Below are positions 33,243-44,373 of a stretch of DNA of 64,000 nucleotides, piece after piece. The DNA lies in NCBI GenBank assembly GCA_014281115.1, contig JACONQ010000002.1, forward strand, positions 2,790,001 to 2,854,000, in the 5' to 3' direction. The position numbers and the translations under genes are program-made. How positions within the stretch are numbered: position 1 is the stretch's first letter; every line of letters starts with the position of its first letter. The notes beneath the pieces were generated by a model. The model saw nothing but the letters and a program-made list of their open reading frames with translations. It did not search any database and was not told the DNA's origin. This DNA is from Laburnicola sp. R22_1. Its lineage: Eukaryota; Ascomycota; Dothideomycetes; Pleosporales; Didymosphaeriaceae.

Positions 33243-34766
33243 ATGATTGTCCAGATCCACCTCGAGCACCCCCACCAGCACTATACTAATCTCGATCTCA
33301 TCAACGGCAAGGTCATCCTGAAAGTGCCCAACCCGAGCAATGTCGCCAACATCGTGGTCAAACTGGAGGGAGAGTCGCGCACAAGACTGATGGCGCCCGT
33401 GAGGCCTGATAGACCCGACAAGCAGAGGCCCGTATTGGAAATCCACAAGTTCCTGTATAAGATGCAGGTAGTGTGGCCAGCGAATGCGCGCCCCGAGGAC
33501 GTTGCTGCCAATCCAAAAGCCAGCTTCACAATCAATGCCGGCAACTACGAGTATCCCTTTCAGTTCAAGGTCCGTACAGAATCGTAGTGGATTGGCTCGA
33601 CGGCTAACCGTTGTCGCATACAGCTTCCTTTGAACATCCAATGCCAGCAGCAGAATAGCATGACCACCAACGTCTCGTTCGCGAACATGCTGCCCGAAGT
33701 AGCAAAGACACCCACCCACCACGTCAAGACGACTCTACCACCCTCCCTGAGCGGTTTCCCGGGCGAAGCCGAGATACGATACTATGTCAAGGTGACGGTG
33801 AACCGGCCGCAGTTTTTCAAGGAGAACCCACGCGCCACGGCAAACTTTACTGTTCTGCCCATCGAGCCGCCTCGCCCGGCACAGGCAGACGGAGAGGCGT
33901 ACGCGCGGCGGGCGCACCAGTTCTTGGATCAGAGCCCGGCGGCAAGCAAGAAGAAGAGCTTCTTCGATCGAAAGGGTTCGGCTCCTACGTCGCCTACCGC
34001 TTCGACACCGCCGCGTATCACGGTCGATGCGCGTCTACCGAATCCTGCCATCCTCACGGCAAACCAAGATGTACCTTTGAGGTTGCTAGTCAAGAACATG
34101 AGCGAACGCACAAAGAACATCTATCTCCAAATGCTCCAAGTCGAGCTAATAGGCTACACCAAGGTGCGCGCGCACGAGGTCTCGCGCACCGAGTCCAACA
34201 GCTGGATCCTAGCCAGCATGAGCAACATGGCCATCCCCATCGGCTCCCCGACCGACGCAGTCGGCACCGAAGTCCCCGTCAACCCGGAATACTGGGCTGG
34301 CAAGAACATCCCCAACTCGGTGGCACCGACGTTTACCGCGTGCAACTTGAGCCGCTTCTACGAGCTCGAGGTCCGCGTAGGCCTGGGCTACGGCTCCTAC
34401 AACCACGGCGAGGACCAGCTCGTCGTCTTGCCGCTTCGCCTCCCCGTCAAGGTCTACAGCGGCATTGCGCCGCCCAAGGCCCTGCTGGACGCCACCCTGG
34501 TCACGCCTCCCAAGCCTTCGTCGTCGTCGGATAGCAAACCCGGGCTCCACCCGCCGCAGCTGCCGCATCGACCGACGACGCCGACGCAGCAGGGCTTTGC
34601 GGGTGCGGGTGCACAGGCGGCACCTGGGGGGGACGAGGCGCCGCCGCCGAGTTACGAGGAGGCCGTGGGTGCGGCTTTGCCGCCTATTAAGGGGTACAGA
34701 GGGAGCTATATGCCGCCGCCTGAGCCGGAGGGGGCGCCGCGGTTTTCGGATGAGAAGCGGCGATGA
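33243..34766 (+). CDS. Arrestin-domain protein with PPxY motif
   Basis: 489-aa alpha-arrestin, exons 33243-33569 and 33624-34766. The arrestin-N sheet runs IVQIHLEHPHQHYTNLDLINGKVILKV to YPFQFKVRTES (family phrase NYEYPFQFK + LPLNIQ formed at the splice). The arrestin-C part includes ITVDARLPNPAILTANQDVPLRLLVKN and VPVNPEYWAGKNIPNSVAPTFTACNLSRFYELEV. The C-terminus is disordered and carries APPPSYEEAV near residue 445, a PPxY site bound by WW domains of Rsp5/Nedd4 ubiquitin ligases. Such proteins act as adaptors for ubiquitination and endocytosis of plasma-membrane transporters; the cargo here is unknown. A Ser/Thr/Pro linker (KGSAPTSPTASTPP) may be a phosphorylation region. Confidence 0.9.
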
Positions 34767-35704
34767 GGATGAGGTGTTTACTTGTCGCCGTCTGCAAAGT
34801 ACAATTTGTAGGGCAGTACGGGCTTGGCGGGCAGCGCCCAAGTGCACATGGCCGAAGGCTCTTCGTTGGCTGCGCAAGGCTGAAACGGAAATATGCATAC
34901 TTTTCTGTTTCATATGCCTGAGTATGTAGGTATCGTAGCTGATATCCAATCATAATACTGTTTTGATTCCAGTCTGCGAACGGCGGCTAGCGGGGGACAC
35001 CGGGGGGTAATGCAGAGGTGGGATGTCGTTCGTTCGTGGGTTGCTGTGCGGTGCTGCAAGTGAGGCATTTTTCGATGGCCCTGTCTTTGTTTGTGTGGTC
35101 GAATCGCGTCGGCGAGAAACATGGGCGGCGCGTCAACACGGTCCGACACGCGACGGACGGCTCGAGGTGCATGCGCTTGGCACCGCTCTTCACCGGTCTT
35201 TTGCGCCCAGCCGCGTCTTTTCCAGGCGTCCTGCACGCCCACTGCGAGCGGCTGCGAGCTACTGCACGAGCCGGCGCCTGTTTCCCACGCATCCTCGCCC
35301 CCGATAGGCCGCCGCTGCGAAACGTTTCAGGCCCGGCTCCAGGCTCCAGGTGGGGCGCGCCCAAAGGTCAAATCATCACGTCGAACACGTCGCAGACACA
35401 TAAGAACACGCACTTGCACCGCGAGATGGTCGTGTTTTCCTACATCAATACTCCGCCCGCGTCCAGCAACTCGCTGCGTTGTGCTGCCCGACTCGGCCAT
35501 GGCCTTTGACTCACACTTGCGTCTCACGTGCGGCGGTGGGGATGCACGAAGAGCGGTGGCGGATGGTAAAAGCAGCTCGCGGCATGTGGTCCTCAGGTTT
35601 CCGTTGTTTCCTGCATTTGTTTCCAAACACTCCACGATTGATTGAAACGAAAGGAAGCTTTTCTGACGACTACTACGACTTTTTACCGTTGATGATCTAC
35701 GCGA
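34767..35704. other. Intergenic, no gene seen
   Basis: Several overlapping frames on both strands, none protein-like. Contains the F-box gene's promoter. Confidence 0.5.
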
Positions 35705-37398
35705 ATGCCTTCTCCACCACGAACACCGCCGGCGCTCAAGCGCACCGTGTCGGGCGAGAGCCACAGTAGCTATGAGAGCGCCGCGACGTCGGCCTCGCGC
35801 TCGAGCTCCAAGTTGTTGTTTGGCGAGATTCCGCTGACGCCGGCGACTACCGTGGACGGTCGATGTGAGAATCCCTTTGCGCATGCGCCGCCGACCTCGT
35901 GTTGACCGTCTTAGCGACCCGCTCCATGAGCTCCATCGGCTCCATCTGTAACCTGGTGTTATCGACGAGCTCGGCCTTTTTGCGCTTCTGGCTGAACGAT
36001 ACGTGCCGTGACAATCTCCTGGCCCATCTCGAGCAAGAAGACCTTCCCAACTTCCGTCTGGTGTGCCATGACTTTGCGACACGTGCAGCGCCCGTTCAGT
36101 TTGAATCCATCACTACTACCTTTAAGCCTTCGACTTTCTCAAAGCCAGCGCGCATAGAGGCGCTCTCGAGAATAGGTCGCCACGTCAAGACACTGACCTT
36201 TCATATGCCTCACAGCCCTGAGACCTTGCTGCCACCCATCATCGATCCGGAGACGGGCGACGAGAAACAATTCATCTACGAACCACAACTACAGACGCCG
36301 CCGAACGCGCTGGGCCGCGACAAGACGCCCAAGTATGGCACATGGGACATGACCAACCTACTCATCCAACAATATCCACCCCTCTTCCATGCCGCGACCA
36401 ACGTTCCTGCTTTCGTCGCCGCCTTCTCGGAGCTCATCAACCTATCCCACCTCAACATCTCATGCCCCGGCCACGATAGCGCACCACACCACCGACGCAG
36501 TGCAGTCGACTACGCTCTGATTTCTCTACGCATCGCCGTCGAACGCGCCCCAATGTACAGCCTGCACTCCCTCTCCCTGCACCCCATCCACCCCGGCGGC
36601 CTCCTCTATCTCCACCCCATGCACGGCTTCGGCAGCACCCCCTCGTCCGCAAAGCGCTGGTCGCAAATCCGCAGCCTCTCCATATGCATGAACTCGCTCT
36701 CGTCGTCGCCCTCGCCCAAGGCCGAACTGCAATCTCTCGAGCACCTCCGCATCCTGCACGCCTACCTCCGGACCCTCTCCAGCAGCCTCACGCGCCTCTT
36801 CTTCCGCTGGAAAGGCACCCGTGGACCCTCCCCGCTCAGCCTCGACCAAGAACCCTGCATGCTCCCCATGGACGCGTACACGCACCCCTCGCAGCGCGGC
36901 TACGTGCGCAGGCCTCCTCGCCCCCTCATGTTCCCGCGTCTGCGCCACATGGAGCTCGAAAACGCCATCATGGACAGCGCGCAAATTGCGTCGTTTATCC
37001 AGCGGCAGCGGCGCTCGCTCGTCGAGTTCAACTTCGAGGACGTCAAGCTGCGGCAGGGCAGCTGGGATGAGGCGCTTGCGCCGCTGACGCGCATCTCCGG
37101 GAGCGAGCGGTGGAAGCGCACGGCGGAGGAGGTCATGGATGTGCCGATTGTGCTGAGTCCTGTGGGGGTGGAGCCGCGCATTATGGGGCCGTTGCTGGAG
37201 GAGGTGGATAGTGCGCTTGAGGAAGTGGCGGGGAGGGAAAGGGGCGGCCCGCATGGGTTGAGTAGGTGGTTGGGGAAGCCGAGGGGTACGCTGCGGAAGG
37301 GGGGGTCGGCGGCGGGGGCGAAGGAGAGCTTTTGGGGTGGGGGTGGGGAGCATGTCAGGAGGTTGTTTAGGGGGTCTGTGTTTCCGAGTTGGAAGTAG
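35705..37398 (+). CDS. F-box protein
   Basis: 547-aa protein, exons 35705-35864 and 35915-37398. A Ser/Pro-rich N-terminus (MPSPPRTPPALKRTVSGES) precedes an F-box-like segment, CRDNLLAHLEQEDLPNFRLVCHDFATRAAPVQFESI (about residues 90-125), which would bind Skp1 in an SCF ubiquitin ligase. The remainder has leucine-rich-repeat-like stretches (LINLSHLNISCP, SLHSLSLHPIH, IRSLSICMNSL, RLRHMELENAIM) suited to substrate binding. A Gly-rich basic tail ends SVFPSWK. The target is unknown. The first exon was chosen because its frame joins smoothly to MSSIGSICNLVL through a gtgaga donor; translation could otherwise begin inside exon 2. Confidence 0.78.
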
Positions 37399-37734
37399 GT
37401 GGGGGGAGGGTGGTGTTGGTGTATGGTGTTGTCTGGTGTTGTCTTGTCTTGTCTTGTCTTGGCTTGTCTGGTGTACCGCTTCACGGTTCGGTTCGACTCG
37501 GTTCGGCGCGATAGGATCTTGCATATTCAAAAGGGGGCGACGGGATGGGGACATGGAGTTTTCTTCAGAGTCGGGCGCATACCCCCGTTTGTCCGACTCA
37601 GGTGGGTTGGGTGGGTGGTGCGTTGGCGCAAGTACGTACCGTGTCGACTTGCTTGTTCCTCTGGGGCTGGCTGGCTGGCTGTCGGCAGTAGGTTCTTTTC
37701 TTTTCTTTCTTGAAGTTTTAGGTCATTTTTTTTT

Positions 37735-37905
37735 CTTGTTTTTTCTTTTTCTTTTTCTTTTTCTTTTTCTTTTTCTTTTTCTTTTTCTTTTTCTTTTTCT
37801 TTTTCTTTTTCTTTTTCTTTTTCTTTTTCTTTTTCTTTTTCTTTTTCTTTTTCTTTTTCTTTTTCTTTTTCTTTTTCTTTTTCTTTTTCTTTTTCTTTCT
37901 CTTTC
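37735..37905 (+). repeat. (TTTTTC)n microsatellite
   Basis: About 27 near-perfect tandem copies of the hexamer tttttc, fading into tttctctttctctctc. Non-coding; lies about 340 bp downstream of the F-box gene. The long Lys/Arg or Phe/Leu reading frames here are artefacts of the repeat. Confidence 0.97.
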
Positions 37906-38860
37906 TCTCTCTCTCACTCTTTTCTTTTGTTTCTTGTCGCTCTTTATATGCGGACATGGCTGATGAACGAACGGCTTTTTACGACGGGGGGCTGGTATGT
38001 CTCATGGGAACATGTTTGTGTGTTATGATGGTATGAGGAGCATGGCTTACGATCATTTAATGGGGTTTCTTAGTCTTGGGTGGTGGTTCGTTCCTCTGTC
38101 ACGGTGGTTCACGTGGGAGATGATGGGGATGGATGGAAGCTTTTGGCTTGGCTGCCTACGAGTTGGTTTTGTGAGTTCGTTGCAAGGGACACTAGGTGCT
38201 GGAAGAATTGAACGAGCTTATTATTGAAGATCGTCGTCGTGTGGAGATTCTAACCAAGTTCGATTGAACGACCTTATATAAGCAGTGTGCCTAAGATTCG
38301 AGGTACTAAGTGGTAGTGTAATAGCTTATAAAGCCTTTTTTATAGGATAAAAGTTTAAGTACTATGTGTTGCCCTAGAATAGGTAATACAAATATGCTTA
38401 TGTAAGGTCGTTTAATTCTTTCAGCACCTGGTGGGGATCGGCGCAAAGCTGACGTACTTTCTTGCAAGGAGTGTCTTTCACCTATAACCCCTCTTGTCAA
38501 CGTAAAACGGATACAACGGCGAACCTTCTCCAATGCGCCAAATCGGATGCACGAAAGCGGCACCTTGACGCTACGCCATCCACGTGGCTACGTTACAACC
38601 TCGGCATCTCGACTAGCTCGGCTCCTGCAGGTCCTAGCCATTCACATGCTCCCCCGGATTCACTTGCGCCGACGCAACCAACCCAGCACTGTCACAAGCC
38701 TACCTAGGTACTGGGTGCGACCAAACGCTCACAAATAGCTGTCGACTCCCCGCGCACTCGCCGACATCTTCGACCGTCCGTATTCATCGCACCTTCTGCG
38801 CACGCGACACGGCGACCTCGCATCAGCGTCGAACAAGAAAGAAAGAATCCTAAAGCCAAC
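37906..38860. other. Intergenic
   Basis: No gene recognised. Contains a possible foldback element (38191-38432, listed separately) and the promoter of the SCP2 gene. Confidence 0.5.
38191..38432. repeat. Possible MITE/foldback, ~240 bp
   Basis: Ends are imperfect inverted repeats: aggtgctggaagaattgaac on the left and the reverse complement of gtttaattctttcagcacct on the right, with about 24 of 27 positions matching. The interior is AT-rich and has a second, inner pair based on aacgaccttatataa. I could not find a clear target-site duplication. Confidence 0.5.
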
Positions 38861-39388
38861 ATGTCTCTCAAATCAGGTACGTGGTCGACTCCCCTCGGAT
38901 CAGCTACTCTGTTCTCTACCCCCTCGTGGCCACCACGTGTGCCTCTCATCCCACCCCCCCGCGTGTCCTCCGACCCCATCTCCATCCCTCAGAAGCTAAT
39001 CCCACCCACCCGCCCACCAGACGCCTTCCCCGCGTCCGCCGCCTTCGACATCATGGCCACCTCCCTCGCGTCCGACCCCGCCGGCCGCGCCGAGGCCATA
39101 AAAAGAGGCGGCGCCATCTTTTCCTTCGAGCTCAAGAACGCGGCCGGGGCGACGGAAACGTGGTACATCGACCTCAAAGAGTCCGGGACGGTGGGCAAGG
39201 GGGCGCCGCCGAAGAAAGCCAACGTCACGCTGGTGCTCAGCGATGAGAATTTCGGGAAGCTGGTGCAGGGCAAGGCGAATGCGCAGAACATGTTTATGAG
39301 CGGGAAGTTGAAGATTAGGGGGGATGTGATGAAGGCTACGAAGTTGGAGGCGGTGTTGAAGAGGGCGCAGACGGAGGCGAAGTTGTAG
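38861..39388 (+). CDS. SCP2 sterol-carrier-domain protein, peroxisomal
   Basis: 127-aa stand-alone SCP2 domain (non-specific lipid-transfer protein, like the POX18 product of Candida). Exon 1 is only 16 nt (38861-38876, MSLKS); exon 2 is 39021-39388. Domain landmarks: IMATSLASDPAGRAEAIKRG, GAIFSFELKNAAGATETWYI, KANVTLVLSDENFGKLVQGK and MFMSGKLKIRGDVMKATKLE. The C-terminus is Ala-Lys-Leu, a type-1 peroxisomal targeting signal. Likely role: binding fatty acyl or sterol ligands in peroxisomes. Reading the intron as coding inserts a Pro-rich stretch with no family counterpart. Confidence 0.93.
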   Translation: MSLKSGTWSTPLGSATLFSTPSWPPRVPLIPPPRVSSDPISIPQKLIPPTRPPDAFPASAAFDIMATSLASDPAGRAEAIKRGGAIFSFELKNAAGATETWYIDLKESGTVGKGAPPKKANVTLVLSDENFGKLVQGKANAQNMFMSGKLKIRGDVMKATKLEAVLKRAQTEAKL

Positions 39389-40155
39389 GGCGGGAGGGGT
39401 GTGGTAGGGGAGGTAAGGGGGCGGATGGTTGGGTTTGGTGCGTGGAGAGTTGTGGGTTGTGGGTGGTTGATGTGGGAATGTGTACGTGCTGATTTAGCGA
39501 GGTGGTGGAAGGTGTTTGAAGCGCGGAAGAGTTGAAATCGTATTGTATGCGCGACTGGGTTTGTCTAGGTCCTGCTGTGTACGTACTTGAGTCCGATACT
39601 GCAAAGTCAAATCAAGGGAGTAAGAACACACAAGCCGACACGTACCAATTCCTCTACCACGTATTCGATGTCTTTGCGACTATGCCACCGCGAAGAGACT
39701 CCGCGCCATCTGGCGTGTAGGTCCAAAATGGCTGACTACGTTGATGCTGCGACACTTTGAAAGTGCGCTGAGAAAAATGCTGCATAGCCGATGATTGATT
39801 ACTTCTTAATCAAGCGGGTTGGGGCAGATGCGGTACATCTATGCCAATTTATACGCTCACACCGGGTAATATTCTCTTCCGCAGCCCCGGGTGCCTGGCC
39901 GACGCACAGAATAGATGAGCTGAGATGAAAACAGCAAGCAGCATACTACCTATCCCAAGCTCTACATATCCATCCTTGTCGTTGAAAACCTCCCCACATC
40001 AGTCTTCGCTCTACATAGGTAGGTAGGACACCCCACCTTCCCCAGCCATAATAGGTCTCACCTCTTTCCCAGCCCAGCCCAGCCCATCCCATCCATCCAT
40101 CCATCCACCACACCACACACACTCCTCTCCAACGCCCCCCCACCAGCTGTCAAAA
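39389..40155. other. Intergenic, no gene seen
   Basis: No supported gene. Short ccat repeats near 40085-40110 precede the secreted-protein start. Confidence 0.5.
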
Positions 40156-40789
40156 ATGCTCTACCCAACAACACTCACACTCACACTCACAACCCCCCTC
40201 CTCCCCCTCCTCCTCCTCTTCTCCACCGCCACCGCCCTCCCCACTTCCCCCGCCTTCACCATATCAAACTTTACAGCCTTCATAGCAGACCCCTACGTCG
40301 ACGGCGCCCGCTCGAACCTCACCTTCTCCATCAGCGACGCGCGTCCCGGCTACGAAGCCACAGCCGCGTGCATCGTGCCCAACACGTATTTCAGCCTGTA
40401 CGCCATCAGCGCGCTCTTCGACGTGTGTGCGCCGCACGAGGTGGGGTTTCGGTATCGCTTTGGGGAGCGGGGGTTGACGGTTCAGAGGGGCTGGTGGGCT
40501 AACGGGTACGTTGATTGGTCTTGTCTTGTCTTGTTTGCTCTGCTCTGCTCTGTTCTGCTCTGCTTTGTGTAGAAGGAGCATACATATGTGGGCGGGCTTT
40601 CCTTTAGCTGACTGTTTGGGTGGGGATAGGACTTCGTACGTGGTTGGGAGTGGGATGCAGGAGTGGGGGTGGAAGGAGGAGGGCGAGGGGAAGAATGTGA
40701 CGAAGTTTCCAGAGGGGAAATTGTATGTGGGGGAGGAGGAGTGGGTGGTTCCTGTGAGGAGGGTGGTGCCTGGGATGCCTCCTCGTTGA
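40156..40789 (+). CDS. Small secreted protein, candidate effector
   Basis: 169-aa protein, exons 40156-40505 and 40630-40789. The signal peptide (about residues 1-29) is unusually rich in Thr and Leu: LTLTTPLLPLLLLFSTATA. The mature part, FTISNFTAFIADPYVDGARS to CAPHEVGFRYRFGERGLTV, looks like a beta-rich small secreted domain with two Cys and two or three N-glycosylation sites. Such proteins are often apoplastic effectors or cell-wall proteins; no family is assigned. The second exon is Gly/Glu/Val-rich. The stop codon sits in a 13-bp perfect hairpin (40778-40806) that may mark the transcript end or a junction, since a truncated gene follows. Confidence 0.7.
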
Positions 40790-40806
40790 AGTTTTCAACG
40801 AGGAGG
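40778..40806. repeat. 13-bp perfect hairpin at the gene end
   Basis: cctcctcgttgaa and its exact reverse complement, 3-nt loop, spanning the stop codon of the secreted-protein gene. Confidence 0.85.
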
Positions 40807-40936
40807 GAAGCAGCGCGTTGATGGATGGGTCGAACCACCGAGATGTGACTCATCTATGAAAATTGGGTTACGCCGTACCGTGCACCTTCGCATGGTTTGT
40901 GAGCGAATGATGGAAGTCTTTACCTAGGGTCTCCTA

Positions 40937-41485
40937 GTGCATATGAGCAAGATGATCCACACTGCACCGGCTGAGGACTACCCGTTCGAGGACTTCAAGG
41001 ACATGATTAGCGTGAACTTGAACGGGACGTTCTTGCTTGCGCGGACGGCGGGAAAGTGGATGATTGAGAACAAAGCTCAGGGCAAAATGTTGATGGTGTC
41101 GTCCATGTCGGGGTCCCTTGTGAACAGGCTGCAGAAGCAATCTGCGTACAATGCGGTGTGGAACTCTTCTACCCGTCTCCCTACGTAGGAAGCTGACAAA
41201 CAATAGTCCAAAGCCACGGCAACGCATCTCATGAAGTCGCTTGCCGCTGAGTGGGCACTGCGTGGCATCTGCGTCAATGCGCTTTCCCCAGGCTACATCC
41301 AAACGACGGCGAATGAGGGCGAGGAGATGGAGAAGCTGAGCAAGGAGTGGATCAGGGATATTCTCATGGCCAGGATTGCGAGGCCAGAGGAGTTTAGGGG
41401 AACGGCCGTGTACATGTGCAGCGATGCCAGCAGCTATTTGACTGGGAGCGAGATCGTGGTGGATGGAGGGTACCTGATCTGGTAG
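40937..41485 (+). pseudogene. 5'-truncated short-chain dehydrogenase (polyol/sorbose-reductase type)
   Basis: The C-terminal two thirds of a classical SDR: SKMIHTAPAEDYPFEDFKDMISVNLNGTFL, the active-site region SSMSGS with YNASK formed by splicing across the intron at about 41156-41207, then NALSPGYIQTTANEGEEME and the end SSYLTGSEIVVDGGYLIW. The ~95 N-terminal residues with the TGxxxGIG cofactor loop and NAG motif are absent; the 150 bp upstream does not encode them. The remaining codons are undamaged, so the loss looks recent, or the piece is transcribed. Family members act on sugars and sugar alcohols (D-arabinitol or L-sorbose). It starts just beyond the secreted-protein gene and its hairpin, a likely rearrangement junction. 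Confidence 0.82.
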
Positions 41486-41914
41486 TAGGAAAGGTAGGGT
41501 CTGTGTTAGGTGACGGCGTGAGCGTCAGATATATGTAAGCTAGACGAGATGTATGACTATACCCATTTGTATGACTTGACCTTGGTAGGACTGTAGGACG
41601 GTGTGCGGCAGGACTCGCGAGTCGTGGTTTCCAATTCCGCTATTTAAAGGAGTTGCAAGGAGCATGCGAATCCATTATTCAATACCAGTGTACCACCGTA
41701 GCGTGCGCTGGACTTTCGTTCCAAAGTTGGACCTGGAGGGGGAGGAGTCGTCATGTGACTGACTTTGGGCTAGTCCTAATTTATACTGGATCTATCTCTA
41801 GCACACACATGCAGTGTCATGCACGCGGGCAATCCCACATCACATGTGATATCTCTATCCTCGTCCCCACCTCAACCAGAGTACTCCAATCCAACGATCC
41901 AGCTCATCGCGAAA
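41486..41914. other. Intergenic, no gene seen
   Basis: Contains the promoter of the MYND protein. The frame upstream of 41915 is open for 32 codons but does not look like protein. Confidence 0.5.
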
Positions 41915-42699
41915 ATGGCGGACAATGCCTGCGCCAACTGCCACAAAACCAAACCCGGCCTGATGCGCTGCGCAAAATGCAAAACACCCTACTGCAGCCG
42001 CGAGTGCCAGACAACCGACTGGAAGGTCCACAAGAAATTCTGCAAGCTGCAAGCAACCATTGATCAATCCTCGACCTCTCAGCCCAAGCCTCTCAAGAAC
42101 ACGAAGCCGTTCACGTCGTTGCAAAACGGAACGTATCTGCACAATCGCTCCGAGAAGGACGTGTACAAGTTGCTCATCGACGCCTTCCGCATGCGCCAGG
42201 CTGATGCACTCAAGTTTGGGGGCGGGATGGATAAGGATGCGTCATCGGGGTTCCGCAACTTTCTTGACTGTGTGGAGCGGAAGCGGGGGTATTTGCCGAC
42301 TTGGTGGAACGCTGAGAAGCGGAAGGAGTGCGAGAAGTTTGGAGAGGGAGGCGGGGATTGGAGCAGTTTGAAGAAGAAAGTGGGTAAGGAGGCGATAATG
42401 TCGCATTATGGAGATGAGAAGGTGAGTTTTTTGTTCAATCATTCGTATTGTACAACTTTTGCATCGACTTTACGTTGATGATATGTTCCTCCGCACTTTT
42501 TTATCCATGGTCATGGCTGACTTGCAATTCAATCCTGCAGATGCCCATGCAGTTGCGCATGTTCGCAGAGGAGGTGTATGGGACGCCGCCACCGGGTACT
42601 ATGCCGGGACAAGGAGCATCTATGAGGCGTGCCATGATGGCCATCGAGAGCGGTGAGTTGGGTGACGTCCAGCATGAACTTTATTCGGTGAGGACATAG
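41915..42699 (+). CDS. MYND-type zinc-finger protein
   Basis: 221-aa protein, exons 41915-42421 and 42541-42699. Begins at once with a MYND finger (residues ~5-41): CANCHKTKPGLMRCAKCKT, PYCSRECQTTDWKVHKKFC, with all eight Cys/His ligands present. MYND fingers bind proline-rich partners. The rest (YKLLIDAFRMRQADALKFGG, FLDCVERKRGYLPTWWNAEKR) resembles the C-terminal region of a group of small fungal MYND proteins. The intron has a gtgagt donor and a tgcag acceptor; exon 2 gives MPMQLRMFAEEVYGTPPPG. Function unknown; nuclear or cytosolic. Confidence 0.85.
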
Positions 42700-43024
42700 T
42701 GTTAGGTATGAACAAAAGTTGAAGGGCTGGCGCAGGATGTGGATATGCCGAACGCTGGTATAGTATAGAAGGATTGTTTGTCGAGAGTACTCAAACTAGG
42801 TTACAATCTTCCATGACGACATCACATCAATACTATTGGAGAATGTGACAATATAATCACCATGGGTTTCTTCCAGAAATACGCATACACTTTCATTGAG
42901 CGGACATGGACTATGTGAAGTGAGGAAACGAGAGTGAGCTGAGGAAGCGAGCCATGAATTCACCGCAAAACTCGACGGCCATGCGTGGATGTTCTTCCAT
43001 TGCATTAGCACCTCATATGTACCG
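42700..43024. other. Short intergenic region, convergent genes
   Basis: 325 bp between convergent stops; nothing seen. Confidence 0.5.
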
Positions 43025-44196
43025 TCATGTTCCATTGATAGTTCGCAATCTCCATCCCTTCCGAGGCGTATTGAGCGCTATGCCCGCGAACCGCACTCCA
43101 TCTTTCGTACTCGCTCCAACCCGCAGCCGACTTACCTCATGTCTTTCCCATGTCCCCGCTCCGATCCTCCTGATCAAGCAGCGAAGTCTATCCTGTTTAG
43201 TACAGCCCCGATCCGATGTAGGAAGGTAAAACTCACATTTATTCGCAATCGTCTCCGCCCACTCCGGCTCCCGCAACACGTCTCTCAGATACGCCAAGTA
43301 AGCACGGCCACACGAACTATCCGACGCCAAATAATTACGGTAAAGCGGCTGACCATAGTGACTCCTTGGCGCGTTGATGTATCGATCCAGGAGCAATTCC
43401 TCTTTTGCTTCCGTGTACACGTCGACAGCCGTGTTCGTGATTTGTCGCTGCGGCGCAGAGCTCGAGCTGACTTTGGTAATACGACCGTAACCGTCCATGC
43501 AGAGGGTGGGGGAGTTGAGCTGGAGGTGCCGGTAGCTGAACATGTCGGTCAGGACCATCAGCGCTTTGAGTCTGAGCGTCTTGAGCGTTATCGTTGTGGA
43601 TTCCTGGGGTTGGTTGGCGAGCGCTATGCGGAGAGTGTAGTTGTCTTGATGGAGGTGAGCGAGCAAGTGGATAAGTTCGGTGGCGTTGAACAGGATGTCG
43701 TGGAGGGAATTGACGCCTTTGCCCTTGAAGTTGAGGATTAAGGTGAGGTTGGCGAAAAGGGGAGCGGGCCATTCGTCCTTTGACGTGTTGTAAACACTCA
43801 TCCAGTTCTTCAGAGCGGGGAAGTGTTGTGTCCGGTTTTTTATCGTGATGGCGACTTCGAAACGGTTTTGCTCGTAATAGTAACCCTTGGTCTCTTGCCG
43901 AAGAATTTGACTTACGGACAATAGACTGGGAGGAGAGAATGTGGTAGTCCCCTGGGTAATGTCGATTTCGATAGCCTCTTGCTTTTGGCAGACTAGGCTG
44001 TAAATGCGGTGTAAAACCTTGCGGGGAAGTTCGTATAGATGGATTATAGGGTCCACAAAAGAGACTTCTTTTCCCTCGTTAACACGGAATTCTTTTTGAT
44101 CTCGAAGAAGGCCATATCTATCTCTCGTCAAAATGGTCCCGCCAATGTAGTTCCGTAGACAGGCATTGCCATTGACGCTATACGTGTGGTCCTCGG
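43025..44196 (-). pseudogene. 3' part of a two-module F-box-like gene split by a hAT transposon
   Basis: Continuation, after the hAT insertion, of the gene that starts at 51589. With one copy of the 8-bp duplication removed, GTED at 50915 joins HTYSVNGNACLRNYI here in the same frame, giving 612 residues in total. This part (387 codons) carries the second module: LYELPRKVLHRIYSLVCQKQEAIEI, LLSVSQILRQETKGYYYEQNRFEV and a long helical/beta region to GWRLRTINGT. No other damage is visible, so the insertion is likely young. An upstream Leu codon inside the transposon end keeps the frame open, but there is no in-frame ATG, so expression of this half is doubtful. Confidence 0.8.
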
Positions 44197-44373
44197 CAGA
44201 GTTGCCATCAATCAATCAGGATCAATTTTGAAGCTGTGATTGATTTGATTGATACTCAGAGACCTCGGAAACTGGTTTGATTGATTGAAGGTGATTTTGG
44301 AGGCGTATTGATTGAAGATTGATTGATTGATTGACGGAAAAATCGCCCAGAGATGATATTTGTGTGCAGGGAG

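Noticed and set aside
37718..37963. Long Lys/Arg-rich and Phe/Leu-rich open frames
   Set aside because: They are translations of the tttttc microsatellite, not genes.
38217..38290. tRNA gene suggested by a ttcgattgaac box
   Set aside because: No matching D-arm, anticodon stem or acceptor stem could be paired.
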